A stretch of DNA of 64,000 nucleotides from SIG587 sp045544035 (lineage in GTDB: Bacteria > Bacillota > Clostridia > Oscillospirales > Acutalibacteraceae): NCBI GenBank assembly GCA_045544035.1, contig JAZPYE010000008.1, forward strand, positions 1 through 64,000, in the 5' to 3' direction. The notes under the pieces were generated by a model, which worked only from the letters and a program-made list of their open reading frames with translations, had not been told where the DNA came from and did no database searches. A program made the position numbers and the translations under genes. Shown piece after piece: positions 1 through 7,959 of the stretch (position 1 is its first letter; each line of letters opens with the position of its first letter).

Positions 1-674
1 ATAACAAGTTCACCCTTGTTCATAACAAGCAGTTTATCGGTTATCTGCGCCATATCCTCCATACTGTGGGATATTATGATAACCGTGGCACCTGTGGCTT
101 CACGGTAATTATGAATAATATCAATGACATCCTGTCTGCCCTGTGGGTCAAGCCCTGCAGTCGGTTCGTCAAAAACTATAATCTGTGGATTCATAGCCAT
201 TACGCCTGCAATAGCAACTCTGCGCTTTTCACCACCCGATAAATCAAAGGGAGAAACATCTAAAAGTTCATCCTTTAAACCAACCGCCCTTGCAGCACTG
301 ATAACACTCCCAGTGAGTTCATCACCTGTAATTCCCATGTTCTTAGGGCCAAAGGCAATGTCCTCTTTAGCGGTTTCCTCAAAAAGCTGATATTCGGGAT
401 ACTGAAAAACAAGGCCAACCTTTTCACGGATTTTTTTAATTTTAGTACCCTTTTCCCAAATATCTTGGCCCTCAAAAAGCACCTTGCCTGAGGTTGGAGT
501 TAAAAGTCCGTTTAAATGCTGTACAAGGGTAGATTTTCCCGAACCTGTGTGACCGATAATGCCGATTATCTCGCCCTGTTCAATTTTTAAATTAATGTTA
601 CTTATTGCTGCCGTGGGGCTTGGTAGCCCACCGGAATAAGAATAGGATAAATCCATGACTTCTATGATAGACAA
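1..674 (-). CDS. ecfA2: Energy-coupling factor transporter ATPase (EcfA2), 3' end outside window
   Basis: ABC ATPase of an ECF vitamin/micronutrient importer; it would pair with EcfA1 next door and drive EcfT plus an S-component in the membrane. The minus-strand reading shows a Walker A region (about 520-550), an LSGG-type signature (about 215-240) and a Walker B region with a D-E pair (about 150-175). The best start is TTG at 674, preceded by GGAGGAGG at a good spacing; an ATG at 656 is in frame but lacks a ribosome site. The gene lies 36 bp downstream of ecfA1, and the A1-A2 order is the usual one in Firmicutes, where ecfT normally follows (beyond the left edge). The C-terminus is not visible, so domain completeness cannot be judged. 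Confidence 0.9.
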   Translation of the reverse strand, partial: MSIIEVMDLSYSYSGGLPSPTAAISNINLKIEQGEIIGIIGHTGSGKSTLVQHLNGLLTPTSGKVLFEGQDIWEKGTKIKKIREKVGLVFQYPEYQLFEETAKEDIAFGPKNMGITGDELTGSVISAARAVGLKDELLDVSPFDLSGGEKRRVAIAGVMAMNPQIIVFDEPTAGLDPQGRQDVIDIIHNYREATGATVIIISHSMEDMAQITDKLLVMNKGELV

Positions 675-710
675 GTGATTTTCCTCCTCCCATTCTAAAA
701 CTTAAAAAAT

Positions 711-1553
711 TTATTTTAATGCCGCCGCAATTTGCGCCGCGCATTCCTCCACCGAAATACCATCGGTGTTAACATTAACGCCGTTTTGTTTAAGTCTATA
801 AAGCAGTTCGCTGGTTTGCGGCACGGCAAGGCCGATTTTTTTAAGAAAATCAATTTCGACAAAAACCTTTTTGGGCTCATCATCCAGCACAATGGCGCCA
901 TCGTTCATAACAACGGCGCGGTTGGCATTTTCGGCCTCCTCCATAAAGTGGGTTATTAAAACAACCGTAATGCCAAACTCACGATTAAGTCTCAAAAGGG
1001 TCTCCATAACCTCCTGCCTGCCCATTGGGTCAAGCATTGCGGTGGGCTCATCAAGCACAATACATTCGGGGCTCATTGCAATAATTCCTGCAATAGCAAC
1101 CCTTTGCTTTTGCCCGCCTGAAAGCTGGTGTGGCGATTTAAATCTATGGTCATACATACCCACAGCCTTTAGCGCCTCATCAACCCTCATTCTGATTTCA
1201 TCAGAGGGGACGCCTAAATTTTCAGGGCCAAAAGCAACATCATCCTCAACGACCGAGGCCACAATTTGATTATCGGGATTTTGAAAAACAAGACCCACAC
1301 GGCGCCTTATTTCAAATTCATTTTTTGCCTCAAGGGTAGATAGACCATCAACGGTTATGTCCCCCTTAGTCGGCTTATAAAGACCGTTTAATAGTTTTGC
1401 GAGGGTGGATTTTCCCGAACCATTATGACCGATAATAACCGTAAAGCTACCACGCTCAATTTCTAAATTAAAATCCTCAAGCACCTGCTTTTTGTTATCA
1501 GCATCGGTGTATTCATAAGACACACCCTTAACGCAAATAATGTTATCCTTCAT
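711..1553 (-). CDS. ecfA1: Energy-coupling factor transporter ATPase (EcfA1)
   Basis: Cytoplasmic ATPase of an ECF-type importer (280 residues from the chosen start). Visible motifs are Walker A GHNGSGKST, Q-loop VFQNPDNQ, signature LSGGQKQRVAIAG, Walker B CIVLDEPT and the switch His in LITHFMEEA. The NPDNQ Q-loop is typical of EcfA proteins. ATG at 1553 is preferred because GGGAAAGG precedes it; a TTG at 1568 would extend the protein by five residues into the upstream gene with no ribosome site. It follows the methyltransferase gene by 2 bp, so it is probably cotranscribed with the ruv operon. The transported substrate cannot be inferred because no S-component is in the window. Confidence 0.92.
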   Translation of the reverse strand: MKDNIICVKGVSYEYTDADNKKQVLEDFNLEIERGSFTVIIGHNGSGKSTLAKLLNGLYKPTKGDITVDGLSTLEAKNEFEIRRRVGLVFQNPDNQIVASVVEDDVAFGPENLGVPSDEIRMRVDEALKAVGMYDHRFKSPHQLSGGQKQRVAIAGIIAMSPECIVLDEPTAMLDPMGRQEVMETLLRLNREFGITVVLITHFMEEAENANRAVVMNDGAIVLDDEPKKVFVEIDFLKKIGLAVPQTSELLYRLKQNGVNVNTDGISVEECAAQIAAALK

Positions 1554-1555
1554 AA

Positions 1556-2419
1556 TTACCTTTCCCAAATGGTAGTGTTTCCGCAGGGCAGCACAATGTC
1601 CTTTGCAGTAACCTTAAGACCGATTTCATCGGTGTAAACCTTGCCACAAAGATTTTTAGCAACACAGTTTTTAACCATATAGTTTAGAATTGTTGCCGAA
1701 AGACCGCCTGTGTAAGAATTCAAAAAGAAAAATAACGGATTATCACTTAAAAGCTTTCCCGTTTCGGTTAAAAGCTCCTCAATTTGTTGTTCAAGCTTCC
1801 AAACCTCGCCGTTAGGCCCCCTGCCGTAAGACGGCGGGTCCATAATAATGGCATCATAGTGGTTGCCGCGGCGAATTTCACGCTTTACAAACTTAAGGCA
1901 GTCATCAACAAGCCATCTGACCTCTTTATCGGCAAGACCTGATGCCACAGCGTTTTCCTTTGCCCATTGCACCATGCCCTTTGAGGCATCAACGTGTGTC
2001 ACCGAAGCACCTGCGCTTAAGCAGGCAACAGTGGCGCCACCCGTGTAGGCAAAAAGATTTAAGACCTTAATGGGTCTATTAGCATTTTTAATAAGTTCAT
2101 AAGCCTTTGCCCAGTTAACCGCCTGCTCAGGGAAAAGCCCTGTGTGCTTAAAGCCCATTGGTTTTAGGCGAAAGGTTAAATCACCATATTTAATGCTCCA
2201 AACATCGGGCACCTTTTTTAAAGGCTCCCAGTATCCCCCACCGGTGTTTGTTCTGTGATAAACAGCGTGGGCGTTGTTCCAGCGCTTGTCCGCTCTATCA
2301 CCGCTCCAAATAATTTGTGGATCGGGGCGGATAAGGATAATATCTCCCCAGCGTTCAAGGCGCTGGCCCGAATCGGCATCGAGCAGCTCGTAATCAAAAA
2401 AATCGTTTACAAATCGCAT
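1556..2419 (-). CDS. Class I SAM-dependent rRNA methyltransferase (RlmI/RlmK-like family)
   Basis: Predicted S-adenosylmethionine-dependent methyltransferase of 287 residues. The SAM-binding motif I is VLNLFAYTGGATVACLSAG (about 120-140), the acidic motif II is THVDASKG, and the catalytic-type motif is DPPSYGRG (about 195), which resembles the NPPY/DPPxF loop of RNA N- and C-methyltransferases. It lacks the N-terminal PUA domain of full-length RlmI, so the exact target is unknown. The start overlaps the end of ruvB by 13 bp and the gene is followed by ecfA1, which indicates translational coupling within one operon. Confidence 0.8.
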   Translation of the reverse strand: MRFVNDFFDYELLDADSGQRLERWGDIILIRPDPQIIWSGDRADKRWNNAHAVYHRTNTGGGYWEPLKKVPDVWSIKYGDLTFRLKPMGFKHTGLFPEQAVNWAKAYELIKNANRPIKVLNLFAYTGGATVACLSAGASVTHVDASKGMVQWAKENAVASGLADKEVRWLVDDCLKFVKREIRRGNHYDAIIMDPPSYGRGPNGEVWKLEQQIEELLTETGKLLSDNPLFFFLNSYTGGLSATILNYMVKNCVAKNLCGKVYTDEIGLKVTAKDIVLPCGNTTIWER

Positions 2420-3468
2420 TGAATTCTTGTGTCCTTTTCTTTGTTTGCGGTGTTTTCACTAAACGGAATGCCAAGATGTGCATAAGCAAGGCTTGTAGCA
2501 CAGCGGCCTCGGGGCGTTCTTGTTAAAAAGCCGATTTGCATAAGGTAAGGCTCGTAAACATCTTCAAGCGTTATGCTTTCTTCCCCAATTGCAGCGGCAA
2601 GGGTGTCAAGGCCAACGGGGCCGCCGCCATAGACATTTATAATTGTTGTAAGCATACGGCGGTCAAAATCATCAAGGCCAAGCTCATCAATTTCAAATCT
2701 TGCAAGCGCCGTTCTTGAAACCTCTTCGGTGATGGCGCCGTTAAACTGAATTTGAGCAATATCACGAACCCGCTTTAAAAGGCGGTTGGCAATTCTCGGT
2801 GTGCCACGGGAACGGGATGCAATTTCTAAAGCGCCCTCATCATCAATGGGAATTTCCAGAATTCTTGCCGAACGCTTAATGATTTCGGCAAGCTCCTCAG
2901 GGGTATAAAGGTCAAGGCGCAAAAGAACGCCGAAACGGTCGCGCAGAGGTGCTGAAAGCTGACCCGAACGGGTTGTTGCGCCAACAAGGGTAAAGTGAGG
3001 CACATCAAGGCGAATTGACCTAGCCGAAGGGCCTTTACCAATTATGATATCAAGAGAAAAATCCTCCATTGCGGGGTAAAGAATTTCCTCAACATTTCTG
3101 GGCAGGCGGTGGATTTCATCAATAAAAAGAACATCGCCCTCGTTTAAATTTGTAAGAATAGCTACAAGGTCACCCTGCTTTTCGATTGCCGGGCCGGAGG
3201 TCACGCGGAAATTAACACCCATCTCCTTGGCAATGATGCCCGAAAGGGTGGTTTTACCAAGACCGGGAGGGCCGTAAAGCAGAACATGGTCAAGGCTTTC
3301 ATTTCGCATTTTGGCAGCCTTAATATAAATATTAAGATTTTCCTTGGCCTTGCTTTGACCGATGTACTCATCCAGTGTTTTGGGGCGCAGGGTTATTTCG
3401 GTGTCATCATCCATTCCTGAAAATTCAGGAGAAACCACACGGTTTTCAAAATCAAAATCTTCAAGCAT
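2407..3468 (-). CDS. ruvB: Holliday junction branch migration DNA helicase RuvB
   Basis: AAA+ motor (353 residues) that drives branch migration of Holliday junctions with RuvA. Walker A is GPPGLGKTT, Walker B is LFIDEIHR, sensor 1 is GATTRSGQLSAPLRDRFG with the arginine finger region, and the C-terminal winged helix contains the usual GGGPVGLDTLAAAIGEE block. An SD-like AGGTGA precedes the ATG. It is located directly after ruvA (10 bp gap) and overlaps the methyltransferase. The length is slightly above the family's usual 330-340 residues because of a charged C-terminal tail. Confidence 0.98.
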   Translation of the reverse strand: MLEDFDFENRVVSPEFSGMDDDTEITLRPKTLDEYIGQSKAKENLNIYIKAAKMRNESLDHVLLYGPPGLGKTTLSGIIAKEMGVNFRVTSGPAIEKQGDLVAILTNLNEGDVLFIDEIHRLPRNVEEILYPAMEDFSLDIIIGKGPSARSIRLDVPHFTLVGATTRSGQLSAPLRDRFGVLLRLDLYTPEELAEIIKRSARILEIPIDDEGALEIASRSRGTPRIANRLLKRVRDIAQIQFNGAITEEVSRTALARFEIDELGLDDFDRRMLTTIINVYGGGPVGLDTLAAAIGEESITLEDVYEPYLMQIGFLTRTPRGRCATSLAYAHLGIPFSENTANKEKDTRIQCDL

Positions 3469-3478
3469 TTAGGGTCAC

Positions 3479-4078
3479 CTACCTTTTTGAAAGTTGTTTT
3501 AATGCCAGCTTTATAAGCTGCTGTGTGTCTAAACTTGCATCAAGCGTGCTTACGGCTGAAAATGCCTCGCTGCTTGAAAATCCTAGAGATACAAGTGCGG
3601 CAACCGCCTCTTTAACAGCGCTTAATTCCCCTCCCTGGGCAGGGGCTGAAAGGCTTGCTCCACGAAGGTCGGTGCTCTTGCCGAACTTGTCTTTGAGTTC
3701 AAGAATAATTCTCTGGGCACTTTTTGGTCCAAGGCCTGAAACTGTGGACAATCCCTTAGCATCGCCGCTAATAATTAGCAGCGTAATTCTATCGGGGGTA
3801 AACTCCGAAAGAATAGCAAGGGCTGTTTTGGGGCCGATTCCACTAACCGAGGTCAGCATTTTAAACATTTCAAGCTCCTCTACAGTTAAAAAACCAAAAA
3901 GGGTTATGGAATCCTCTTTAACAGCCATAAAGGTTGTGAGAAAAACATCTTGTCCAATGGGGGGAAGCTTTGATAATGTGTTGCTTGTGACAAGGCATCT
4001 GAGCCCCACACCGCCGCATTCCACAACGGCAGAGGAAGAATCGGTGTAAACAAGTTTTCCGTTTAAAGATGCAATCAT
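3479..4078 (-). CDS. ruvA: Holliday junction branch migration protein RuvA
   Basis: Tetrameric junction-binding subunit of RuvAB (199 residues). It has an N-terminal OB-fold (residues 1-62, beginning MIASLNGKLV), a tandem helix-hairpin-helix core (LTSVSGIGPKTALAIL and LSTVSGLGPKSAQRIILELKDK) and a C-terminal UBA-like domain that contacts RuvB. Its ATG overlaps the ruvC stop codon in an ATGA arrangement, a sign of translational coupling. Confidence 0.97.
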   Translation of the reverse strand: MIASLNGKLVYTDSSSAVVECGGVGLRCLVTSNTLSKLPPIGQDVFLTTFMAVKEDSITLFGFLTVEELEMFKMLTSVSGIGPKTALAILSEFTPDRITLLIISGDAKGLSTVSGLGPKSAQRIILELKDKFGKSTDLRGASLSAPAQGGELSAVKEAVAALVSLGFSSSEAFSAVSTLDASLDTQQLIKLALKQLSKR

Positions 4079-4584
4079 TTTTTCTTTGCCTCCCTAACAA
4101 GTTTTGCATAGGTTGTTGATGCTGAATAAGCGTGGCAGATAGCCAGAGCCAGAGCATCAGCGGTATCATCAGGCTTTGGAACCTCGCTAAGCCCTAAAAA
4201 CTGCTTTGTAAGCTCCATAACCTGCCGCTTTTCTGCCCTGCCATAGCCAGTGACTGCCTGCTTTACCTGAAGCGGTGTATATTCAAAAACGGGCACGCCG
4301 TTTTGCCTGGCGGCGAGAACGATAACTCCCCTCGCCTGCGCCACATCAATGGCGGTTGTGGTGTTGGTGTTAAAAAAAAGCTTTTCAATAGCTACCGCAT
4401 CGGGCTTTGCCTTTTGGAACAGTGTAAAAGCATCGGTGTATATGCTCTCTAGGCGCTCATCAAAATCGGTGTGCGCAGGGGTGGTAATGGCGCCGTATTT
4501 TAGGGTTGTGAAACGATTCTGGTTATATTCAATAACACCCCAGCCAACAATAGCATAACCGGGGTCAATGCCCACAATTCTCAA
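4075..4584 (-). CDS. ruvC: Crossover junction endodeoxyribonuclease RuvC
   Basis: Holliday junction resolvase with an RNase H-like fold. The first catalytic Asp lies in IVGIDPGYA, the Glu in AIEKLFF, and the final acidic pair in the KPDDTADALALA segment. TTG at 4584 is the preferred start: it gives MRIVGIDPG, the usual RuvC N-terminus, and AAGGTGGTG stands six bases upstream. A GTG at 4596 would place the start inside this ribosome-binding site. First gene of ruvC-ruvA-ruvB-methyltransferase-ecfA1-ecfA2. Its 5' leader is occupied by a MITE-like element. Confidence 0.96.
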   Translation of the reverse strand: MRIVGIDPGYAIVGWGVIEYNQNRFTTLKYGAITTPAHTDFDERLESIYTDAFTLFQKAKPDAVAIEKLFFNTNTTTAIDVAQARGVIVLAARQNGVPVFEYTPLQVKQAVTGYGRAEKRQVMELTKQFLGLSEVPKPDDTADALALAICHAYSASTTYAKLVREAKKK

Positions 4585-4608
4585 ACAAAGCACCACCTTT
4601 TTGCTTTA

Positions 4609-4881
4609 GGGTAGAGCGAATAATCCGAACTCGCCTCAAAGTGGCTTATTTCGGCGCTTTTTACCCATTTCATTCTTGTAAGGCGTCAGCCTTACTGCGC
4701 CTGTACTGAATAAAAATCACTCGAAATCTTCTCTCTTTGAGGTCAAAGATTTTTAAAAGAGCGAATTTTGTTCAGATGCGGCACAAAACGCAGTTAATCC
4801 TTACGGATTAACGAGTATTTTAACAACGTATGAGCGAAAATCCGCCTTTTAAAAACGGAGTTTGGATTATTCGCTCTACCC
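4609..4881. mobile_element. MITE-like terminal-inverted-repeat element
   Basis: Non-coding 273-bp segment bounded by near-perfect inverted repeats of about 24 bp. The left end begins GGGTAGAGCGAATAATCC and the right end is its reverse complement, with one mismatch before the shared AACTC block. Both ends are flanked by TA (4607-4608 and 4882-4883), consistent with the TA target duplication of Tc1/mariner/IS630-type elements. Two internal short hairpins exist: GTAAGGC-gtca-GCCTTAC (4678-4695) and GTTAATCC-ttac-GGATTAAC (4793-4812). No open reading frame of note lies within. It is probably a non-autonomous element mobilised in trans. No second copy was noticed in this window. Confidence 0.75.
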
Positions 4882-4902
4882 TAGACATAAAAATACTTAT
4901 AT

Positions 4903-4931
4903 ATTATATCATAATTTTTATATAAGAGCAA
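4903..4931 (-). promoter_or_regulatory. Candidate promoter of the ruv operon, upstream of the MITE-like element
   Basis: On the minus strand an extended -10 (TGA-TATAAT, 4908..4903) lies 17 bp downstream of a weak -35 (TTGCTC, 4931..4926). Transcription would start about 4896, just before the inserted element, so the element would form most of the ruvC 5' leader. The rest of the 380-bp gene-free stretch 4600-4979 is the element itself plus AT-rich sequence. Confidence 0.45.
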
Positions 4932-4965
4932 CATTTTTAAGAGAAAATTTGCCTTTAATAAATAT

Positions 4966-4998
4966 AAAAAGCAGCCTCGTTAATAAGACTGCTTTTTT
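4966..4998 (-). terminator. Terminator of the tyrosine phosphatase gene
   Basis: Inverted repeat AAAAAGCAG (4966-4974) / CTGCTTTTT (4989-4997) with a 14-base loop that contains the stop codon of the phosphatase gene. On the minus strand the second arm ends in a short T-run. Confidence 0.6.
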
Positions 4999-5441
4999 AT
5001 ATGCTCATAAAGCTTTTCGCAACCGAGGATAACATCGTTTTTTGTCGCCTCAAAGTCCCCTGTATACCAAGGGTCGGCAACATCGCGGGGAGTTTTGGTT
5101 AAGGATAAAAGCATAAAAATTTTATTATCCCTATCCTCGGGGATTATATATTTAATATTGCGCATATTGTTTCTATCCATACAAACAATATAATTGAATT
5201 CGGCATAATCCTCTTTAGTCACCTGTCGTGCCCTTTTGCTAGAGCAATCAATCCCCATTGCGCTTAAAATGCGTTTTACGGGCGGATAAACTCCGTTTCC
5301 GATTTCTTCTCTTGAGGTTGCGGCAGAGGCGATTAAAAACTCCTTCTCCTCCCCTTTTCTTCTAACCAAATCCTTCATTAAAAACTCTGCCATAGGGCTT
5401 CGACAAATGTTGCCGTGGCAAACAAAAAGTATTTTAACCAT
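4980..5441 (-). CDS. Low-molecular-weight protein-tyrosine phosphatase
   Basis: Cytoplasmic phosphatase of 153 residues. The P-loop CX5R is CHGNICRSP near the N-terminus (residues 9-16), and the general-acid Asp is in the DPWYTGDF motif (about residue 120), both diagnostic of the LMW-PTP family. In Firmicutes such enzymes dephosphorylate protein tyrosine or arginine residues; the substrate here is unknown. It stands alone on the minus strand, divergent from the pyrophosphatase gene. Confidence 0.93.
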   Translation of the reverse strand: MVKILFVCHGNICRSPMAEFLMKDLVRRKGEEKEFLIASAATSREEIGNGVYPPVKRILSAMGIDCSSKRARQVTKEDYAEFNYIVCMDRNNMRNIKYIIPEDRDNKIFMLLSLTKTPRDVADPWYTGDFEATKNDVILGCEKLYEHIKKQSY

Positions 5442-5521
5442 AAAAACCTCTCAAAACTTAAATTTCTTAATCAGTATTAAACAAATCTTCAGTTTTGTCA
5501 ATGGAAAATTCACATTTTCCC

Positions 5522-5550
5522 TTGTAAATTTTAAAAAATGGGTGTATCAT
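5522..5550 (+). promoter_or_regulatory. Candidate promoter of ppa
   Basis: TTGTAA (5522-5527), a 17-bp spacer and TATCAT (5545-5550), the latter preceded by TG (extended -10 type). The gene's ribosome site AGGAGG follows at about 5564-5569. Confidence 0.45.
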
Positions 5551-5576
5551 TTAATAAAGAATAGGAGGCATAGAAA

Positions 5577-6110
5577 ATGTCTAACATTTGGCATGATATT
5601 TCACCCAAAAGAATTAACCCCGAGGATTTTGTTTGTGTTATTGAAATTCCCAAGGGAAGCAATAAAAAATATGAGCTTGATAAAGAAACCGGCCTTTTAA
5701 GTCTTGACCGCATTCTTTATACCTCAACCCACTATCCCGCAAACTATGGCTTTATCCCCCGCACCTATGGTGATGACCAGGACCCTCTTGATGTTCTGCT
5801 TTTATGCTCACAGTCAATTGAGCCCATGACCTTGGTGCGAGCATATCCCATCGGAATGATTTCCATGATGGACAATGGAAGAAACGATGAAAAAATTATC
5901 GCAATTCCCTTTAGCGACCCCACCTACAATCACTACACAAGCATCGACCAGCTCCCTGCCCACATTTTTGATGAAATGCGCCACTTCTTCACCGTTTATA
6001 AAAACCTTGAAAACAAGGACACAGCGGTTAAAGAGGTTTGCGGCAGAGATGATGCCATTGAGGTTATTAAAGCCGCTATTGACAGTTATATCGATAATTT
6101 CTGCAAATAG
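5577..6110 (+). CDS. ppa: Inorganic pyrophosphatase, family I
   Basis: Soluble Mg-dependent pyrophosphatase (177 residues) that hydrolyses PPi released by biosynthetic reactions. The family I signature GDDQDPLDV with three metal-binding Asp residues is at about 64-72, preceded by HYPANYGFIPRTYG. AGGAGG stands seven bases upstream of the ATG. Monocistronic: it has its own promoter and is followed by a strong terminator. Confidence 0.96.
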   Translation: MSNIWHDISPKRINPEDFVCVIEIPKGSNKKYELDKETGLLSLDRILYTSTHYPANYGFIPRTYGDDQDPLDVLLLCSQSIEPMTLVRAYPIGMISMMDNGRNDEKIIAIPFSDPTYNHYTSIDQLPAHIFDEMRHFFTVYKNLENKDTAVKEVCGRDDAIEVIKAAIDSYIDNFCK

Positions 6111-6122
6111 GTTTAAAAAATC

Positions 6123-6153
6123 AAGGCGCTCTTCAGAGAAGAGCGCCTTTTTT
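6123..6153. terminator. Bidirectional terminator between ppa and the gntR-type gene
   Basis: Perfect 11-bp stem AAGGCGCTCTT / AAGAGCGCCTT (6123-6133 and 6139-6149) with a CAGAG loop and a T-run on the plus strand. A-rich sequence on the other side would serve the convergent gene. Confidence 0.9.
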
Positions 6154-6793
6154 ATTCCTGTTCAAGGATATTCTTAAGCGCGTTGTTAACGTGTAAAACC
6201 GAAAGCTGTTCAGCCTTCTTATCATCGCGCTGCAAAACGGCATTCATAATACCCTTGTGCTCGGTTATGGTTTTTTCAACCCTTCCCTTACTTTGCATAG
6301 ATTTTTCTCGGTAACGAACTCCATAATCGTGAAGCTCATCTAAAATATGCTTTAAAATTCGGTTATGGCAAATCTCATAAAGGCATTGATGAAACTTTCC
6401 ATCTAAATCGCGAAGCTTTTTATCATCGCCGCGACTAAAATAGAATTCGGTTAATTCAACAATTTCTTTAAGCCGGGCAAGTTCTTCATCGCTGGCATTT
6501 TTGGCAGCGTGAGCCGCCGCAACGCCTTCAATAAGCGACCTTATTTCATAAATGTTTTTAATATCATCAATTAAAATGTTTTGAACAACTGCGCCCTTGT
6601 TTGGAACAATTTTAACAAGACCGCCCAGCTCCAACTGCCTTAAAGCCTCTCTAACGGGTGTTCGGCTGACATTTAGCTCTTTTCCAACGCTGTTTTCGGT
6701 TATAGAGCTTCCGTTTTCATAATTACCCGAAAGAATTTGCTCTTTGAGATAGTCATAAACCCTGTTTGTCAGATTAACACTTTCGCTAACCAT
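6152..6793 (-). CDS. GntR-family regulator, FadR/FCD subfamily, predicted repressor of the acn-icd operon
   Basis: Transcription factor of 213 residues. The N-terminal winged helix (about 5-72) includes the recognition-helix segment NVSRTPVREALRQLE. The C-terminal FCD ligand-binding domain (about 80-205) keeps the Asp-His-His-His pattern expected for a metal-bound carboxylate pocket (DGKFH, TEHKG and VLHVNN). It is the last gene of an aconitase-isocitrate dehydrogenase-regulator operon (2-bp gap to icd). A perfect palindrome with half-site TGTATAATTGTA overlaps the operon promoter, so autoregulated repression by a tricarboxylate or related acid is a reasonable inference; the ligand is unknown. 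Confidence 0.88.
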   Translation of the reverse strand: MVSESVNLTNRVYDYLKEQILSGNYENGSSITENSVGKELNVSRTPVREALRQLELGGLVKIVPNKGAVVQNILIDDIKNIYEIRSLIEGVAAAHAAKNASDEELARLKEIVELTEFYFSRGDDKKLRDLDGKFHQCLYEICHNRILKHILDELHDYGVRYREKSMQSKGRVEKTITEHKGIMNAVLQRDDKKAEQLSVLHVNNALKNILEQE

Positions 6794-6795
6794 AA

Positions 6796-7953
6796 TTATA
6801 ATCTCTCAATTGTTTCAAGAATATAGTTTGCAAACTCCTCACCTGTTGCGCCGTCGCTTCTTCCTGTCATAACAAGCTTTTTCTCAGTCTGACCGCAAAT
6901 TTCAAGTGCGGTAGAAAGTTTTTCAGCCTTTTCGGCATAACCAATGTGGGAAAGTAACATTGCGGCGGCACGAATAACGCTTGAGGGGTCGGCATAAATT
7001 GCTCTGCCCTCTTTAACCATTCTAGGTGCGGAGCCGTGGATGGCCTCAAACATACAGTATTTCTTACCAAGGTTTGAGCTGCCTGCGGTGCCAACACCGC
7101 CCTGAAGCTCAGCGGCTTCATCGGTGATAATATCGCCATAAAGGTTGGGAAGCACTATAACCTGGAAATCTCTACGGCGCTTTTCATCAACCAGCTTTGC
7201 TGTCATAATGTCAATGTACCACTCATCAAAGGTGATTTCGGGATATTCCGCAGCAACTCTTCTACAGCACTCAAGGAATTTACCATCGGTAGTTTTAATA
7301 ACATTGGCTTTTGTAACGGCAGTAACCCTTGTTTTTCCATTCTTGCGGGCAAAATCAAAGGCGGCGCGGGCAATTCGGTCAGTTCCCTGAGAGGTAATAA
7401 CCTTAAAATCAAAGGCCATATCCTCGGTGACATTTACGCCCTGGCTGCCAAGAGCATATTCACCCTCGGTGTTCTCACGAAAGAAGGTCCAGTCGATGCC
7501 CTGTTCGGGGATTTTAACGGGGCGAACATTGGCAAAAAGGTCAAGTTCCTTTCTCATTGCCACATTAGCACTTTCAATATTGGGCCAGGGGTCGCCCTTT
7601 TGGGGTGTGGTTGTAGGGCCCTTTAAAATAACATCGCACTTTTTAAGCTCGGCTAAAACATCATCGGGAATGGGCTTGTTTTTGGCAACGCGGTTTTCAA
7701 TGGTTAAGCCCTCAATTGTGCGGATTTCAATTTTTCCTGTCTTAATATCATCGGCAAGCAAAACCTCAAGCACCTTTTGAGCGTGACCTGTTATCATAGG
7801 GCCGATGCCATCGCCGCCAACAACGCCAATAACGATTTTAGGGAGTTTTGTATAATCTACAAAATCGCCCTCGTTTTTAAGGCGTTCAACGCGGTCGGCC
7901 TGCTGTTTTAAAATTGCCTCAAATTTTGCAAGTGTTTCTTTAAAATCGTACAT
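6796..7953 (-). CDS. icd: Isocitrate dehydrogenase (isocitrate/isopropylmalate dehydrogenase family)
   Basis: Predicted oxidative decarboxylation of isocitrate to 2-oxoglutarate (385 residues). The substrate loop SANVAMRKELDLFANVRPV matches isocitrate rather than isopropylmalate dehydrogenases, with Ser at the position phosphorylated in E. coli Icd. The metal site is NLYGDIITDEAAELQGG, and the nucleotide loop starts HGSAPRM. The loop after it carries an acidic residue (YADPSS) instead of the Lys/Tyr pair of NADP enzymes, so NAD specificity is suggested but not certain. It has an N-terminal extension of about 40 residues. It lies between aconitase (6-bp gap, SD inside the aconitase end) and the regulator. 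Confidence 0.9.
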   Translation of the reverse strand: MYDFKETLAKFEAILKQQADRVERLKNEGDFVDYTKLPKIVIGVVGGDGIGPMITGHAQKVLEVLLADDIKTGKIEIRTIEGLTIENRVAKNKPIPDDVLAELKKCDVILKGPTTTPQKGDPWPNIESANVAMRKELDLFANVRPVKIPEQGIDWTFFRENTEGEYALGSQGVNVTEDMAFDFKVITSQGTDRIARAAFDFARKNGKTRVTAVTKANVIKTTDGKFLECCRRVAAEYPEITFDEWYIDIMTAKLVDEKRRRDFQVIVLPNLYGDIITDEAAELQGGVGTAGSSNLGKKYCMFEAIHGSAPRMVKEGRAIYADPSSVIRAAAMLLSHIGYAEKAEKLSTALEICGQTEKKLVMTGRSDGATGEEFANYILETIERL

Positions 7954-7959
7954 TTTAGT

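Noticed and set aside
3375..4049. Long plus-strand reading frame of 224 codons
   Set aside because: It lies antisense over ruvA and the start of ruvB, which are clearly real genes; there is no ribosome site and the translation has no recognisable domain.
4600..4900. Pair of rho-independent terminators or a tRNA-like structure in the ruvC leader
   Set aside because: The end repeats are 250 bases apart, lack T-runs and are flanked by TA, which fits a transposon-type element better; no tRNA arms or anticodon loop were found.
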